A stretch of 46,618 nt of DNA from JAGYLJ01 sp034661035. GTDB lineage: Bacteria > Patescibacteriota > Minisyncoccia > Phycocordibacterales > UBA12079. The DNA lies in NCBI GenBank assembly GCA_034661035.1, contig JAYEKM010000009.1, positions 1 to 46,618 on the forward strand, in the 5' to 3' direction. The notes below the pieces were generated by a model. That model had not been told where the DNA came from and did no database searches. It worked only from the letters and a program-made list of their open reading frames with translations. The position numbers and the translations under genes are program-made. Shown piece by piece: positions 37,057-44,815 of this stretch (its first letter is position 1; the number at the start of each line of letters is the position of its first letter).

Positions 37057-37232
37057 TGGTGGCTCCGCTTGGTAGGCAGGTTCAGAACAGCAAACTGGAG
37101 GAAAATCAAAAGCGATTTGAGATATAGCGGTATTTTAAAGAACTTTCCTAATTTACCACTTCAGAACTAGGTATATTAAAATCTGTGAGTTATACATTTG
37201 TTATTGGTCATTTTAAGATGTAAAATATAAAT

Positions 37233-38207
37233 ATGATTAGGTCTAAAATATCAGAATGTCTACAAAAGGAATATGGTTTTAATCATATTCTTGCTAGTTC
37301 TCTTGTCTCAAAAATTGATTCAGATTTAAAAGACTGCAACGATATCAGTTCTATCGTTTCTTTATTTGAAGAAAATAAACCTAAGCCATTCGTTAAATGG
37401 GTTGGTGGTAAAAGACAATTACTGAAGCAATTTAAATTGATGAATTTATATCCACCGAAAGAATTTAATCCCACAAAGAATAAGTATTTCGAGCCTTTTG
37501 TTGGGGGTGGTGCTGTGTTTTTTGATTTATTACCACAAAAAGCTATTTTATCTGATATGAACGATGAGCTTGTTATTACTTATAATGTAATCAAAGATAA
37601 TGTCGATGGTTTGATTGAATCTTTGAAGAAACATAAACACAATAAAGAGTACTTTCTAAAACTAAGAGCAAAAGATCCAAAAAAACTCCCTAAGACAGAG
37701 ATCGCTTCTCGTTTCATTTATTTAAACAAAACTTGTTTTAACGGAATGTATCGTGTAAATAAATCGGGTGGTTTTAATGTTCCTTTTGGTAGTCAGAAGA
37801 ACCCTTTAATTTGTGATCAGGAAAATTTATTAAAAGTTAGTGATTCTTTGAGAAATATAAAAATTGTTAACAGGGATTTTAAAGAAGTTTTAAAAGAAGC
37901 TAAAAAAGGAGATTTCATTTATTTTGATCCTCCTTATTATCCACTAAACAGAACATCAAGTTTTACTGGTTATACCGCTGATGGATTTTTTGAAAAAGAA
38001 CAGGAAGAATTAAAGGATACTTATTTTGAATTACATAAAAGAGGTTGTTTTGTAATGCTTTCAAATTCAAATACTGATTTTATAAAACAATTGTATTCAG
38101 GATTAGATAAAAAAATAAAAATCCATAAAGTTAAGGCAAATAGAATGATAAACTCAAAAGCGTCGGGTCGAGGAAAGATAAAAGAAGTTTTAGTCATTAA
38201 TTATTAG
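37233..38207 (+). CDS. DNA adenine methyltransferase, Dam/M.MboI type
   Basis: 324 aa. An N-terminal helical extension (about 1-48) is followed by the alpha-class D12 methylase: KPFVKWVGGKRQL (50-62, SAM-binding start), FEPFVGGGAVFF (motif I, 86-97), and motif IV DPPY at 232-235 with the following PLNRTSSFTGYTADGF. This class makes N6-methyladenine, most often in GATC. Motifs are intact. A TAAAAT 6 nt before the ATG suggests leaderless expression. It is the first gene of a four-gene modification/defence cluster with 8-25 nt gaps. Confidence 0.92.
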   Translation: MIRSKISECLQKEYGFNHILASSLVSKIDSDLKDCNDISSIVSLFEENKPKPFVKWVGGKRQLLKQFKLMNLYPPKEFNPTKNKYFEPFVGGGAVFFDLLPQKAILSDMNDELVITYNVIKDNVDGLIESLKKHKHNKEYFLKLRAKDPKKLPKTEIASRFIYLNKTCFNGMYRVNKSGGFNVPFGSQKNPLICDQENLLKVSDSLRNIKIVNRDFKEVLKEAKKGDFIYFDPPYYPLNRTSSFTGYTADGFFEKEQEELKDTYFELHKRGCFVMLSNSNTDFIKQLYSGLDKKIKIHKVKANRMINSKASGRGKIKEVLVINY

Positions 38208-38216
38208 TAAAATAAT

Positions 38217-38762
38217 ATGAAAAAGGATGGAATAGGTGGAGCTAATACACAAACGGGGATACATTTTGAAAACAAAATTGATTTGTTGGTTTTTCTCGAT
38301 GAAAAAGTGGAAGGGTATTCTGTGAAAAAAGCAGAGATAGGTCATGAAATTTTTTATGAAGATAAAATAGTCGCACAATCTTTCAGGAAACATCAGTTAT
38401 ATAAATTTTTAGAATCACAAGGTATCGATTATACAAAATATCTTTCAAAGAAATTGTTACCCGATGATGCAATATATGTTGTTAAAGAAAACACCTTGTT
38501 TATTATCGAGGTAAAATATCAGCAAGTAGATGGTTCTGTGGATGAAAAATTGCAAACATGTAATTTTAAACTGAAACAATATAAGAAGTTATTTTCAGAG
38601 TTAAATTATGAAGTTGAATATATTTATGTTTTGAGTGATTGGTTTAAGAAGGATAAATATAAAGATACGTTGGAATATATAATAGATGTTGGTTGTAAGT
38701 ATTATTTCGAATATTTACCTCTGCATAAAATAGGTTTACCTGTTCCTGAAAGGGATAAATAA
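38217..38762 (+). CDS. Candidate type II restriction endonuclease (PD-(D/E)XK)
   Basis: 181 aa. The N-terminus GGANTQTGIHFENK is a motif seen in several restriction-type nucleases. The candidate active site is LPDDAIYVVKENTLFIIEVK, with PDD at 82-84 and EVK at 98-100, the spacing and strand context of a PD-(D/E)XK core. E19 could complete it. It sits 9 nt after the Dam-type methylase and 8 nt before a second methylase, which makes a restriction partner the best guess. Target specificity cannot be read. It could also be a non-restriction PD-(D/E)XK nuclease. Confidence 0.7.
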   Translation: MKKDGIGGANTQTGIHFENKIDLLVFLDEKVEGYSVKKAEIGHEIFYEDKIVAQSFRKHQLYKFLESQGIDYTKYLSKKLLPDDAIYVVKENTLFIIEVKYQQVDGSVDEKLQTCNFKLKQYKKLFSELNYEVEYIYVLSDWFKKDKYKDTLEYIIDVGCKYYFEYLPLHKIGLPVPERDK

Positions 38763-38770
38763 TTTAAAGA

Positions 38771-39505
38771 ATGAAACTACATCCTGAAAATTTTGAGATG
38801 GAATGCTCAACGGTTTGGTCGTTTCCAAGGCGAGGTAATTGGGCTACTCATAAATCTGATTGGCGAGGAAATTGGTCACCTGAAGTTGTGAGAAATTTGA
38901 TTTTAAGATACTCAAAAGAAAGAGAACATTTACTTGACTGTATGATCGGTGGAGGAACAACAGCTATTGAATCTAAAATTCTCAATCGTCATATTACTTG
39001 CACAGATGTAAACGAAACAGCAATTGAGAGAACTCAAAATTCTTTAAATTTTGAATCAGAAATGAAAGCAAAGCAGAGAATAAAATTGTGTGATGCTAGA
39101 AATTTAGATTTTATAAAAGACGAAGAAATTGATTTTATTCTGACTCATCCACCGTATGCGGATATTATTAAATATAGTGAGGGAGAAATTGAGAATGATT
39201 TATCAAACATTCATTCAATTGATAGTTTTGCTGACGAAATGGAAAAAGTTGCAAAGGAACTTTATAGGGTTTTGAGAAAAGGTAAGTATTGTGCGATTTT
39301 GATTGGAGATACTAGAAGAAAGAAAATGTATCAACCAATGGCATACAAAGTAATGGATAGATTTTTAAAACAAGGTTTTGAGCTAAAAGAAGATATAATA
39401 AAACAACAACACAATTGCAAAGCGACTGGTTTTTGGGTAAATAAATCAAAAGAGCATAATTTTCTTTTAATAATGCACGAACATTTGTTTGTATTTAAAA
39501 AATAA
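38771..39505 (+). CDS. Second DNA methyltransferase (N6-adenine/N4-cytosine, HPPY type)
   Basis: 244 aa. Motif I is LLDCMIGGGTTAIES (GGGTT at 60-64), motif IV is THPPYADI (HPPY at 126-129), and the N-terminus has WSFPRRGNWATHKSDWRGNW, which is probably target-recognition or AdoMet-loop related. The order I then IV is gamma/beta-like and differs from the upstream Dam-type enzyme, so the two are not duplicates. HPPY is a known variant of the (D/N/S)PP(Y/F/W) catalytic motif. Two methylases with one nuclease are known from DpnII-like loci, where the second protects single-stranded DNA. Whether this is the case here is inference. Confidence 0.85.
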   Translation: MKLHPENFEMECSTVWSFPRRGNWATHKSDWRGNWSPEVVRNLILRYSKEREHLLDCMIGGGTTAIESKILNRHITCTDVNETAIERTQNSLNFESEMKAKQRIKLCDARNLDFIKDEEIDFILTHPPYADIIKYSEGEIENDLSNIHSIDSFADEMEKVAKELYRVLRKGKYCAILIGDTRRKKMYQPMAYKVMDRFLKQGFELKEDIIKQQHNCKATGFWVNKSKEHNFLLIMHEHLFVFKK

Positions 39506-39517
39506 AGGTAGGAGTGG

Positions 39518-39523
39518 TATACT
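39518..39523 (+). promoter_or_regulatory. -10-like hexamer 7 nt before a start codon
   Basis: TATACT lies 7 nt before the ATG at 39531, so the ATPase may have its own leaderless transcript besides read-through from the methylase. A GGTAGGAG lies slightly too far upstream (about 15 nt) for a good Shine-Dalgarno. Confidence 0.45.
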
Positions 39524-39530
39524 AAAAATT

Positions 39531-41603
39531 ATGAATATTACTATAAAAAATTGTAACAATATAGACGAGGGAAATATTTCAATCAAAGAAAACAAATTGA
39601 ATATTAAGTTTGGTATCAATGGAACTGGAAAAAGTACGGTAGCAAAAGCTATAGAATATAGTATTGATGAATCTAAAGAATTATCAGATCTTACTCCTTT
39701 TAAATTACTTGAGAATAACAAAGAAGGACTTTGTTCTGAAGTTTTAGGAACTGATGATATTAAGAGCGTTTTGATATTTAATGAAGATTATGTTAATCAG
39801 TTTGTTTTTATGCAAGATGAACTTATTCAGAATAGTTTTGATGTATTTATAAACACACCACTATATCAAGAAAAAATTAAAAAAATAGAGTCTATAATTT
39901 TGGAAACAAAGCAAGTTTTTGAAGATGATCAGGGTTTAATTTCGGTCATTGAAGATCTTAAAGAACTTTCTAGTAATTTTAAGGTAACTAAGAGTGGAAT
40001 ATCTAAGACATCAAAAGGCTATAAAAGTTTTGCTGATGGAAATAAAATAGAAAATATCCCTGTAGGATTAGAATCATATTCACCTTTTTTAAAATCCGAT
40101 AAATGTGTTGGTTGGTTAGATTGGCATAATAAAGGAAGTGATTTCTTAGATATATCAAGCGATTGTCCTTATTGTGCAACACCTCTTATTAAAGAGATGG
40201 TAAAGATAAAGAAAATATCGGAGGAATATGATAAAAATAATATAAAAAATCTTAACTCGATTATTAAAGTAGTAGAAAGATTATCGGAGTATTTCTCGCT
40301 AGATACTTTAGATAATTTTACAAAAATTACTACTCAAAAGGACGGTTTAGAAGAGGATCAAATTACTTTTTTATGTCATATTAAAGATCAAATTGATAAT
40401 TTGGTTAAGAAACTGGAGGATATAAGGTTTTTATCTATAGATTGTTTTAAAGATTTTGAAAAAGTGCAAGAAGTTCTAAATCCTCTTAAAATAGATATTG
40501 GTTATTATGGTCTTTTGGAATCTGAAAAAGTTAAGAACATAGTTGGCAATTTAAATACATCCTTAGACTCTCTTTTAAAGAGAACAGGTGTTTTGCAGGG
40601 AGAAATTAATTTACAAAAAGAAGAAGTTACTAATTTAGTTGAGAAATACCAAAAGAAAATAAATCAATTTTTAAAAAATGCAGGTTATAAATATGAGGTT
40701 GTTATTGATAAAGATGAATATAAATTAAGACTTCAACATATTGATTTTAGTAACTTTATTTCTAACGGAGATCAACACTTAAGTTTTGGAGAAAAGAATG
40801 CTTTTGCTTTAGTTTTGTTTATGTATGAAGTTCTATCAAAAAAACCAGATTTGATAATTCTTGATGATCCAATTTCTTCTTTTGATAGTAGTAAAAAATA
40901 TGCAATTATGGATATGTTGTTTAGACAAAAAGAGTGTCTTAAAAACAAAACTGTTTTAATGTTGACTCATGATATTGAGCCTGTTATTGATACTACAAAA
41001 GTTCTTAAACAATTTAAAAACTTATCCGTTTCTAGTTTTTTGAGTTTAAGAGATGGTATTTTGACTGAGCAGGATATTGAGAAGAAAGATATTCTAACTT
41101 TTTCTCAAATTTGTGAAGAAGTTGTTGAATCTAATGAAGTGGATGAAATAATCCAATTGATTTATTTAAGAAGATATTACGAAATTATAAACGATAAGGG
41201 GGGAGCATATGAAATATTATCTGATTTATTACATAGGCGTACAAGACAGGAGGGGGATGACCTTCGAGTAGAGAGAGGTTGCTCAATAAACGAAGAGGAT
41301 TTAGAATCAGAAATAACTAAAATAAAAAAAGAAATAGAAAATTTTGATTACGAAACAATACTTGAGAGAATTAAGGATGTTCAAAATATAAAAGATATAT
41401 ATAATTCAAGTGAAAATAATTACGAAAAGCTTCAGTTGTTTCGAATCCTTAAGGGAGATTATGCGAGTGATGTTATGAAAAAATTTATAAACGAATCTTA
41501 TCATATAGAGAATGAATTTATTAATCAGTTAAATCCTTTAAAATTTGATTTAGTTCCAGAATTTATTATTAAAGAATGTGATGAGATTATAAATCAAGAT
41601 TAA
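39531..41603 (+). CDS. SMC/RecF-like AAA ATPase with CPYC motif, defence-associated
   Basis: 690 aa from ATG 39531; an in-frame upstream start at 39489 lies inside the methylase gene and lacks a signal. Walker A is FGINGTGKST (27-36), the ABC signature is LSFGEKNAF (417-425), Walker B is LIILDDPISSFD (441-452), and the switch His is in MLTHD. Coiled-coil arms (about 110-400) are interrupted by DCPYCATP (212-215), a zinc-hook-like CxxC. The C-terminal 200 residues (YLRRYYEIINDK, LLHRRTRQ, YHIENEFINQL) form an extra domain. The plan recalls RloC/PrrC-type anticodon nucleases and other AAA_13 proteins coupled to restriction systems. I cannot identify a nuclease active site with confidence. Confidence 0.82.
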   Translation: MNITIKNCNNIDEGNISIKENKLNIKFGINGTGKSTVAKAIEYSIDESKELSDLTPFKLLENNKEGLCSEVLGTDDIKSVLIFNEDYVNQFVFMQDELIQNSFDVFINTPLYQEKIKKIESIILETKQVFEDDQGLISVIEDLKELSSNFKVTKSGISKTSKGYKSFADGNKIENIPVGLESYSPFLKSDKCVGWLDWHNKGSDFLDISSDCPYCATPLIKEMVKIKKISEEYDKNNIKNLNSIIKVVERLSEYFSLDTLDNFTKITTQKDGLEEDQITFLCHIKDQIDNLVKKLEDIRFLSIDCFKDFEKVQEVLNPLKIDIGYYGLLESEKVKNIVGNLNTSLDSLLKRTGVLQGEINLQKEEVTNLVEKYQKKINQFLKNAGYKYEVVIDKDEYKLRLQHIDFSNFISNGDQHLSFGEKNAFALVLFMYEVLSKKPDLIILDDPISSFDSSKKYAIMDMLFRQKECLKNKTVLMLTHDIEPVIDTTKVLKQFKNLSVSSFLSLRDGILTEQDIEKKDILTFSQICEEVVESNEVDEIIQLIYLRRYYEIINDKGGAYEILSDLLHRRTRQEGDDLRVERGCSINEEDLESEITKIKKEIENFDYETILERIKDVQNIKDIYNSSENNYEKLQLFRILKGDYASDVMKKFINESYHIENEFINQLNPLKFDLVPEFIIKECDEIINQD

Positions 41604-41615
41604 AAAATAAACACT

Positions 41616-41695
41616 ATGCCAATATTTGAGATAAAAAAGGATAAATTAAATTTAATTAAAGAGAAGAAAATTTCTCTTGAGAAAGATTTACAGCT
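41616..41695 (+). pseudogene. 5' fragment of a nuclease-like gene cut by the Y1 transposon
   Basis: ATG 41616 opens MPIFEIKKDKLNLIKEKKIS followed by LEKDLQ, after which the frame runs straight into the REP end at 41696 and stops later inside the transposon. The N-terminal pattern (IFEIK, IKE, LEKDLQ) is that of DUF5655/DUF91-type predicted endonucleases, which normally continue for about 200-300 residues. No 3' remainder is found after the transposon, so the gene is truncated. Confidence 0.6.
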
Positions 41696-42424
41696 AAAAG
41701 GGGTCAGGAGCCTTTTATTTTGTATTATGATACAATTTATTTATGCCAAGAGTAAACAGAGTTGATGTCGGAAATCAAATATATCATGTGTTAAATCGAG
41801 CAAATGCTCGAATGCAGATTTTTGATAATAATAAAGATTATAAATTGTTTGAATCTGTTTTAGAAGAAGCCAAAGAAAAATTTGATATGAGAATACTTTC
41901 ATATTCAATAATGCCAAATCATTGGCATTTGGTTTTATCTCCTAAAAATGATGGAGACTTACAAAAATTTACAGGTTGGCTTTCTATGACCCATACTCAA
42001 AGATGGCATGCTCTGAAGAAAACAACGGGCCAGGGTCATATTTATCAAGGAAGATATAAATCATTTATTTGCCAAGATGATAGCTATTTTCTAACTCTAG
42101 TTCGCTATGTAGAAAGAAATCCTAAGAAAGCTAATTTAGTAAAGAAAGCGGAAAATTGGAAATGGGGAAGTGTGTGGAGAAGGGAAAGAGGAACAATAAA
42201 ACAAAAGAAATTACTTTCAAAATGGCCGGTTTCTAGACCAAGTAATTATTTAAGCTATCTAAACAAACCTCAATCAGAAGATGAAGAAAAAGTAATTCAA
42301 AAATCGATATTAAGAGGATCTCCTTTTGGAGAAATAGGGTGGAAAGATAAGATAATTAAAAAATTTAATTTAGAATCAACAGTTAGAAGAAAAGGTAGGC
42401 CGATAAAAGGCTCCTGACCCCTTT
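41696..42424 (+). mobile_element. REP-flanked Y1 transposon (TnpA-REP unit)
   Basis: The left end 41696-41716 and right end 42405-42424 are inverted copies of the same REP word (GGGGTCAGGAGCC left, GGCTCCTGACCCC right, with A/T-rich ends), enclosing one transposase gene. The stop codon of the transposase lies inside the right REP. Solo copies occur at 32490-32510 and, in variant form, at 31282-31302. Confidence 0.88.
41743..42417 (+). CDS. REP-associated tyrosine transposase (Y1/HUH)
   Basis: 224 aa. HUH nuclease motifs: HWH in MPNHWHLVLSP (about 67-69) and the catalytic Tyr region GHIYQGRYKSF (about 104-112). It starts PRVNRVDVGNQIYHVLNRAN, standard for this family, and ends RRKGRPIKGS. RAYTs (TnpA-REP) cleave and rejoin single-stranded REP DNA. 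The gene sits between inverted REPs. TACAAT at 41731-41736 lies 6 nt before the ATG, giving a leaderless-type start. Confidence 0.95.
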   Translation: MPRVNRVDVGNQIYHVLNRANARMQIFDNNKDYKLFESVLEEAKEKFDMRILSYSIMPNHWHLVLSPKNDGDLQKFTGWLSMTHTQRWHALKKTTGQGHIYQGRYKSFICQDDSYFLTLVRYVERNPKKANLVKKAENWKWGSVWRRERGTIKQKKLLSKWPVSRPSNYLSYLNKPQSEDEEKVIQKSILRGSPFGEIGWKDKIIKKFNLESTVRRKGRPIKGS

Positions 42425-42427
42425 GTT

Positions 42428-42544
42428 TCATATAATCTTATATGGATTTGATGATTTTTGCTTTTTTGGAACTTCACTCAAATTTTGTTCGTCATTTGTT
42501 GGGATAGTAGGAGTTTCTTCTTGTTCATAACCTATATAGTTCAT
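42428..42544 (-). CDS. Possible small soluble protein
   Basis: 38 aa (MNYIGYEQEETPTIPTNDEQ, then a Lys/Ser-rich end), ATG at 42542-42544 on the minus strand. Support is limited to a minus-strand TATAAT in the repeat just upstream (about 42576-42581), the same arrangement as for the gene at 33711-33905. It could be a chance ORF. Confidence 0.3.
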   Translation of the reverse strand: MNYIGYEQEETPTIPTNDEQNLSEVPKKQKSSNPYKII

Positions 42545-42574
42545 ATTAATATTAATTAACTTATATACACAAAA

Positions 42575-42637
42575 ATTATACCAAAATTATAGAGGTTCGA
42601 ACATAGTCTAATAATGGCTCCCCACACAGGTTCAGAA
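42575..42637 (-). repeat. TTCGAAC dispersed repeat, copy D
   Basis: AATTATACCAAAATTATAGAG then GGTTCGAACATAG (42594-42606), followed by TGGCTCC and CAGGTTCAGAA. It closely matches copy B upstream of the core and copy C downstream. With copy C it brackets the methylase-nuclease-ATPase cluster and the Y1 transposon in direct orientation. The rest of the gap up to 42937 shows no gene, only AT-rich sequence and a TATAAT at 42909-42914 before the ABC-F gene. Confidence 0.65.
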
Positions 42638-42937
42638 ACTCTTACTTCCAAGTAAAACAAAGACATCTGAGGAGCTTAAAATGAAGAAATCTGATGTAAA
42701 CAGGTCGCTTTGAGTAAATTGTAAATGGGACAAATGGGACACTCCCAAGGTTTATTTCAAAGTCTAAAATTTGCATAAATATTCAAAATGTGTTGCTATT
42801 TATGTTTTGAAAGTGTATTGTAAACAAAGAAGGAATTTTTATTTAGTCCTTTGAAAAAAGAATATAATGTAAAAATTAATTTGTTATTGCGATAAAAGAC
42901 TGAAGAGATATAATATAGGAGAGAGGAGGTGAACATT

Positions 42938-44521
42938 ATGGAAATAAAAGCAGAAAAAATTCATAAAGCGTACAAAGAAGGTGTCATTTTAGAAGACGCT
43001 TCTTTCATACTGAGTCAAGGCGATAAAATTGGTTTAGTTGGCTATAACGGAACAGGAAAGTCTACTTTGTTAAAAATTTTGGTTAGAGAAATTGAACCCG
43101 ATGGAGGGGATCTTGATAAAAGAAAAGATCTTATTATTGGTTATATGCCTCAAGATGTTTCTGACTTACCAAAGGTAGATATCTTACAATTTCTAAAGCA
43201 GAAGACTAATAACCCTGATTTAGAAAGTTATAAAATAGAGATAGCTTTCGCTGGTTTAGGATTAGAAAAAGTTTCCTTAGATACGAACTTGGAGAATTTA
43301 AGTTCAGGCCAAAAAAGTAAAGTATTTTTGGCAGGGATTCTTTTATTAGAACCAGACGTGATGTTGCTAGATGAGCCAACGAATAATCTTGATTTATCTT
43401 CTTTAATTTGGTTAGAAAAGTTTCTGCAAAAAAGCTCTTCTACCTGTATTATTATCTCTCATGATAGGTTGTTTTTAGATCGCATGGTCAACAAAATATT
43501 TGAAATAGAGTGGGATTCTCGAATTTTAAGAATTACAAATGGAAAGTATTCAGACTATTTAAAACAGAAAGAAAAGGAATTTCAACGACAACTGCAAAAA
43601 CATGAAGAAGATCAGCAGGAGGCTGACCGTTTAGGTGTTATTATGGATAAAAAACAAAAGGCACTTGCAAAGGGTTCTAAATGGAAAGGATCAGATAATG
43701 ATAAATATCTAAGAGGTTTTAAAAGAGAAAGAGCCAGTGCTTCAGGAAGGGTTGTTAAATCAACGAAGAAGAAGCTTGAAAGACTTTTGGGAAACTTAAC
43801 TAAAAAACCCTTAAGTAGGGATGTTTATCGTCTTCCAATCAAACCATTAAAACCAACTGGTGAAAGTGAAATAACTTTTGAAGATGCTGTGTTGGGTTAT
43901 TCTGGAGGGTTTAAGACTAAAAAAATCAACCTTAAATTTTCCTATGGAAACAGAATTGCTATTCTAGGTGAAAACGGGACAGGTAAATCGACGATTCTGA
44001 AAACTATCAATGGAAAAATTAAGCCAATTGAAGGCGAAGTAAGAATTGGAAAATCTTTGATCATTGGAAACTTAATGCAAGAACATGATAACCTACCTAA
44101 GGAAAAAACATTACATGATTACCTTACTGAAAGAACAGGATTATCTATACAAGATGGATATGCTTTGTTAAGTCGGTTCGCTTTCACGGAAGATGATGCT
44201 AAAAAGAAGATTGGTAACTTTTCTCCAGGAGGTCGTTCGAGGATACTTTTGGCTTTATTTTCAGAACTTTCAGTGAATGCACTTCTTTTGGACGAGCCAA
44301 CTAATCATTTGGATTTGGAGGCTTTGTCTGCTCTTGAAAATGTTCTTTTGGATTATTCAGGAATGATTATTCTTGTTTCTCATGATCGTTATTTCATCAA
44401 AAAGTTTGAAGCAGATTATTTTTATTTAATGCAAGATGGAGATTTAAAAGTCTTGCCTAACTTTAACCAATATTTACAGGAGGTAAAAAAGAAAGCTAAT
44501 CGTTTGAAATATGTTTTGTAA
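42938..44521 (+). CDS. ABC-F family ATPase
   Basis: 527 aa from ATG 42938, with GGAGGT (42925-42930) 7 nt upstream; the GTG at 42929 overlaps the Shine-Dalgarno. It has two ABC domains in tandem: Walker A GYNGTGKST (35-43) and GENGTGKST (about 342-350), signatures LSSGQKSKV and FSPGGRSRI, and Walker B LLDEPTNNLD and LLDEPTNHLD. A charged linker (about 200-300) is the P-site tRNA interaction motif region. It has no membrane segment, so it is not an exporter. ABC-F proteins act on ribosomes as translation factors or antibiotic-protection proteins. It is 34 nt upstream of the RiPP-like precursor gene, suggesting a self-protection role there, though this is inference. Confidence 0.92.
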   Translation: MEIKAEKIHKAYKEGVILEDASFILSQGDKIGLVGYNGTGKSTLLKILVREIEPDGGDLDKRKDLIIGYMPQDVSDLPKVDILQFLKQKTNNPDLESYKIEIAFAGLGLEKVSLDTNLENLSSGQKSKVFLAGILLLEPDVMLLDEPTNNLDLSSLIWLEKFLQKSSSTCIIISHDRLFLDRMVNKIFEIEWDSRILRITNGKYSDYLKQKEKEFQRQLQKHEEDQQEADRLGVIMDKKQKALAKGSKWKGSDNDKYLRGFKRERASASGRVVKSTKKKLERLLGNLTKKPLSRDVYRLPIKPLKPTGESEITFEDAVLGYSGGFKTKKINLKFSYGNRIAILGENGTGKSTILKTINGKIKPIEGEVRIGKSLIIGNLMQEHDNLPKEKTLHDYLTERTGLSIQDGYALLSRFAFTEDDAKKKIGNFSPGGRSRILLALFSELSVNALLLDEPTNHLDLEALSALENVLLDYSGMIILVSHDRYFIKKFEADYFYLMQDGDLKVLPNFNQYLQEVKKKANRLKYVL

Positions 44522-44555
44522 TATAAACTGTTAATCAAAGAAATGGAGGTTTGCA

Positions 44556-44753
44556 ATGGAAAAACAAGAAAAGTCTTATCGGAAACCGGAAGTTAAAGGT
44601 GTTGGGACCTCTCCTGAACCTGTCGAATCAGGCTGTTGTTTGACCAGCTGTGGCGGATCACCGGGAATTACCCAGAACAATCCGAATGTTAAAAAAGGTG
44701 ATGCTGACGTCGTCGATGTGGTGGAATCAGCCCTTTCTGACATCGGGAAATAA
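44556..44753 (+). CDS. Candidate RiPP precursor peptide
   Basis: 65 aa. The N-terminal part is charged (MEKQEKSYRKPEVKGVG). A Gly/Ser/Cys/Pro-rich centre, GCCLTSCGGSPG (26-37), has C27, C28 and C32. A charged C-terminal helix contains DVVDVVESALSDIGK. A strong Shine-Dalgarno (TGGAGG, 7 nt) precedes the ATG. It is directly upstream of a radical SAM protein with a PqqD-like domain, the standard pattern for a modified peptide. Base composition is richer in G+C than the neighbours. There is no double-Gly leader site. The modification chemistry, for example a thioether from Cys, cannot be told from sequence. Confidence 0.7.
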   Translation: MEKQEKSYRKPEVKGVGTSPEPVESGCCLTSCGGSPGITQNNPNVKKGDADVVDVVESALSDIGK

Positions 44754-44762
44754 ATCTGACAT

Positions 44763-44793
44763 GAAGCGTTGCTGTCTTGAACAGCAACGCTTC
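44763..44793 (+). terminator. Strong hairpin between precursor and maturase genes
   Basis: GAAGCGTTGCTGT and ACAGCAACGCTTC form a perfect 13-bp stem with a five-base loop, 10 nt after the precursor stop. No T-run follows, so it is more likely a partial terminator or 3' stabiliser that keeps precursor mRNA above maturase mRNA. Confidence 0.7.
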
Positions 44794-44815
44794 TAACTAA
44801 TTTAGAGGTGTAAAT

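Noticed and set aside
36991..37090. Possible tRNA or tRNA fragment (GGTTCGAAC, TGGCTCC words)
   Set aside because: The TTCGAAC word looks like a T-loop, but no 5-bp T-stem, anticodon arm or acceptor pairing can be drawn at this or the other copies. It is treated as a dispersed repeat.
39531..41603. Septu or PARIS-type system
   Set aside because: The ATPase would fit, but there is no HNH (PtuB) or TOPRIM (AriB) partner next to it. The neighbours are methylases and a PD-(D/E)XK protein.
42720..42760. ATGGGACA tandem words before the ABC-F gene
   Set aside because: Two short copies (AATGGGACA) only, with no structure or ORF to support a function.
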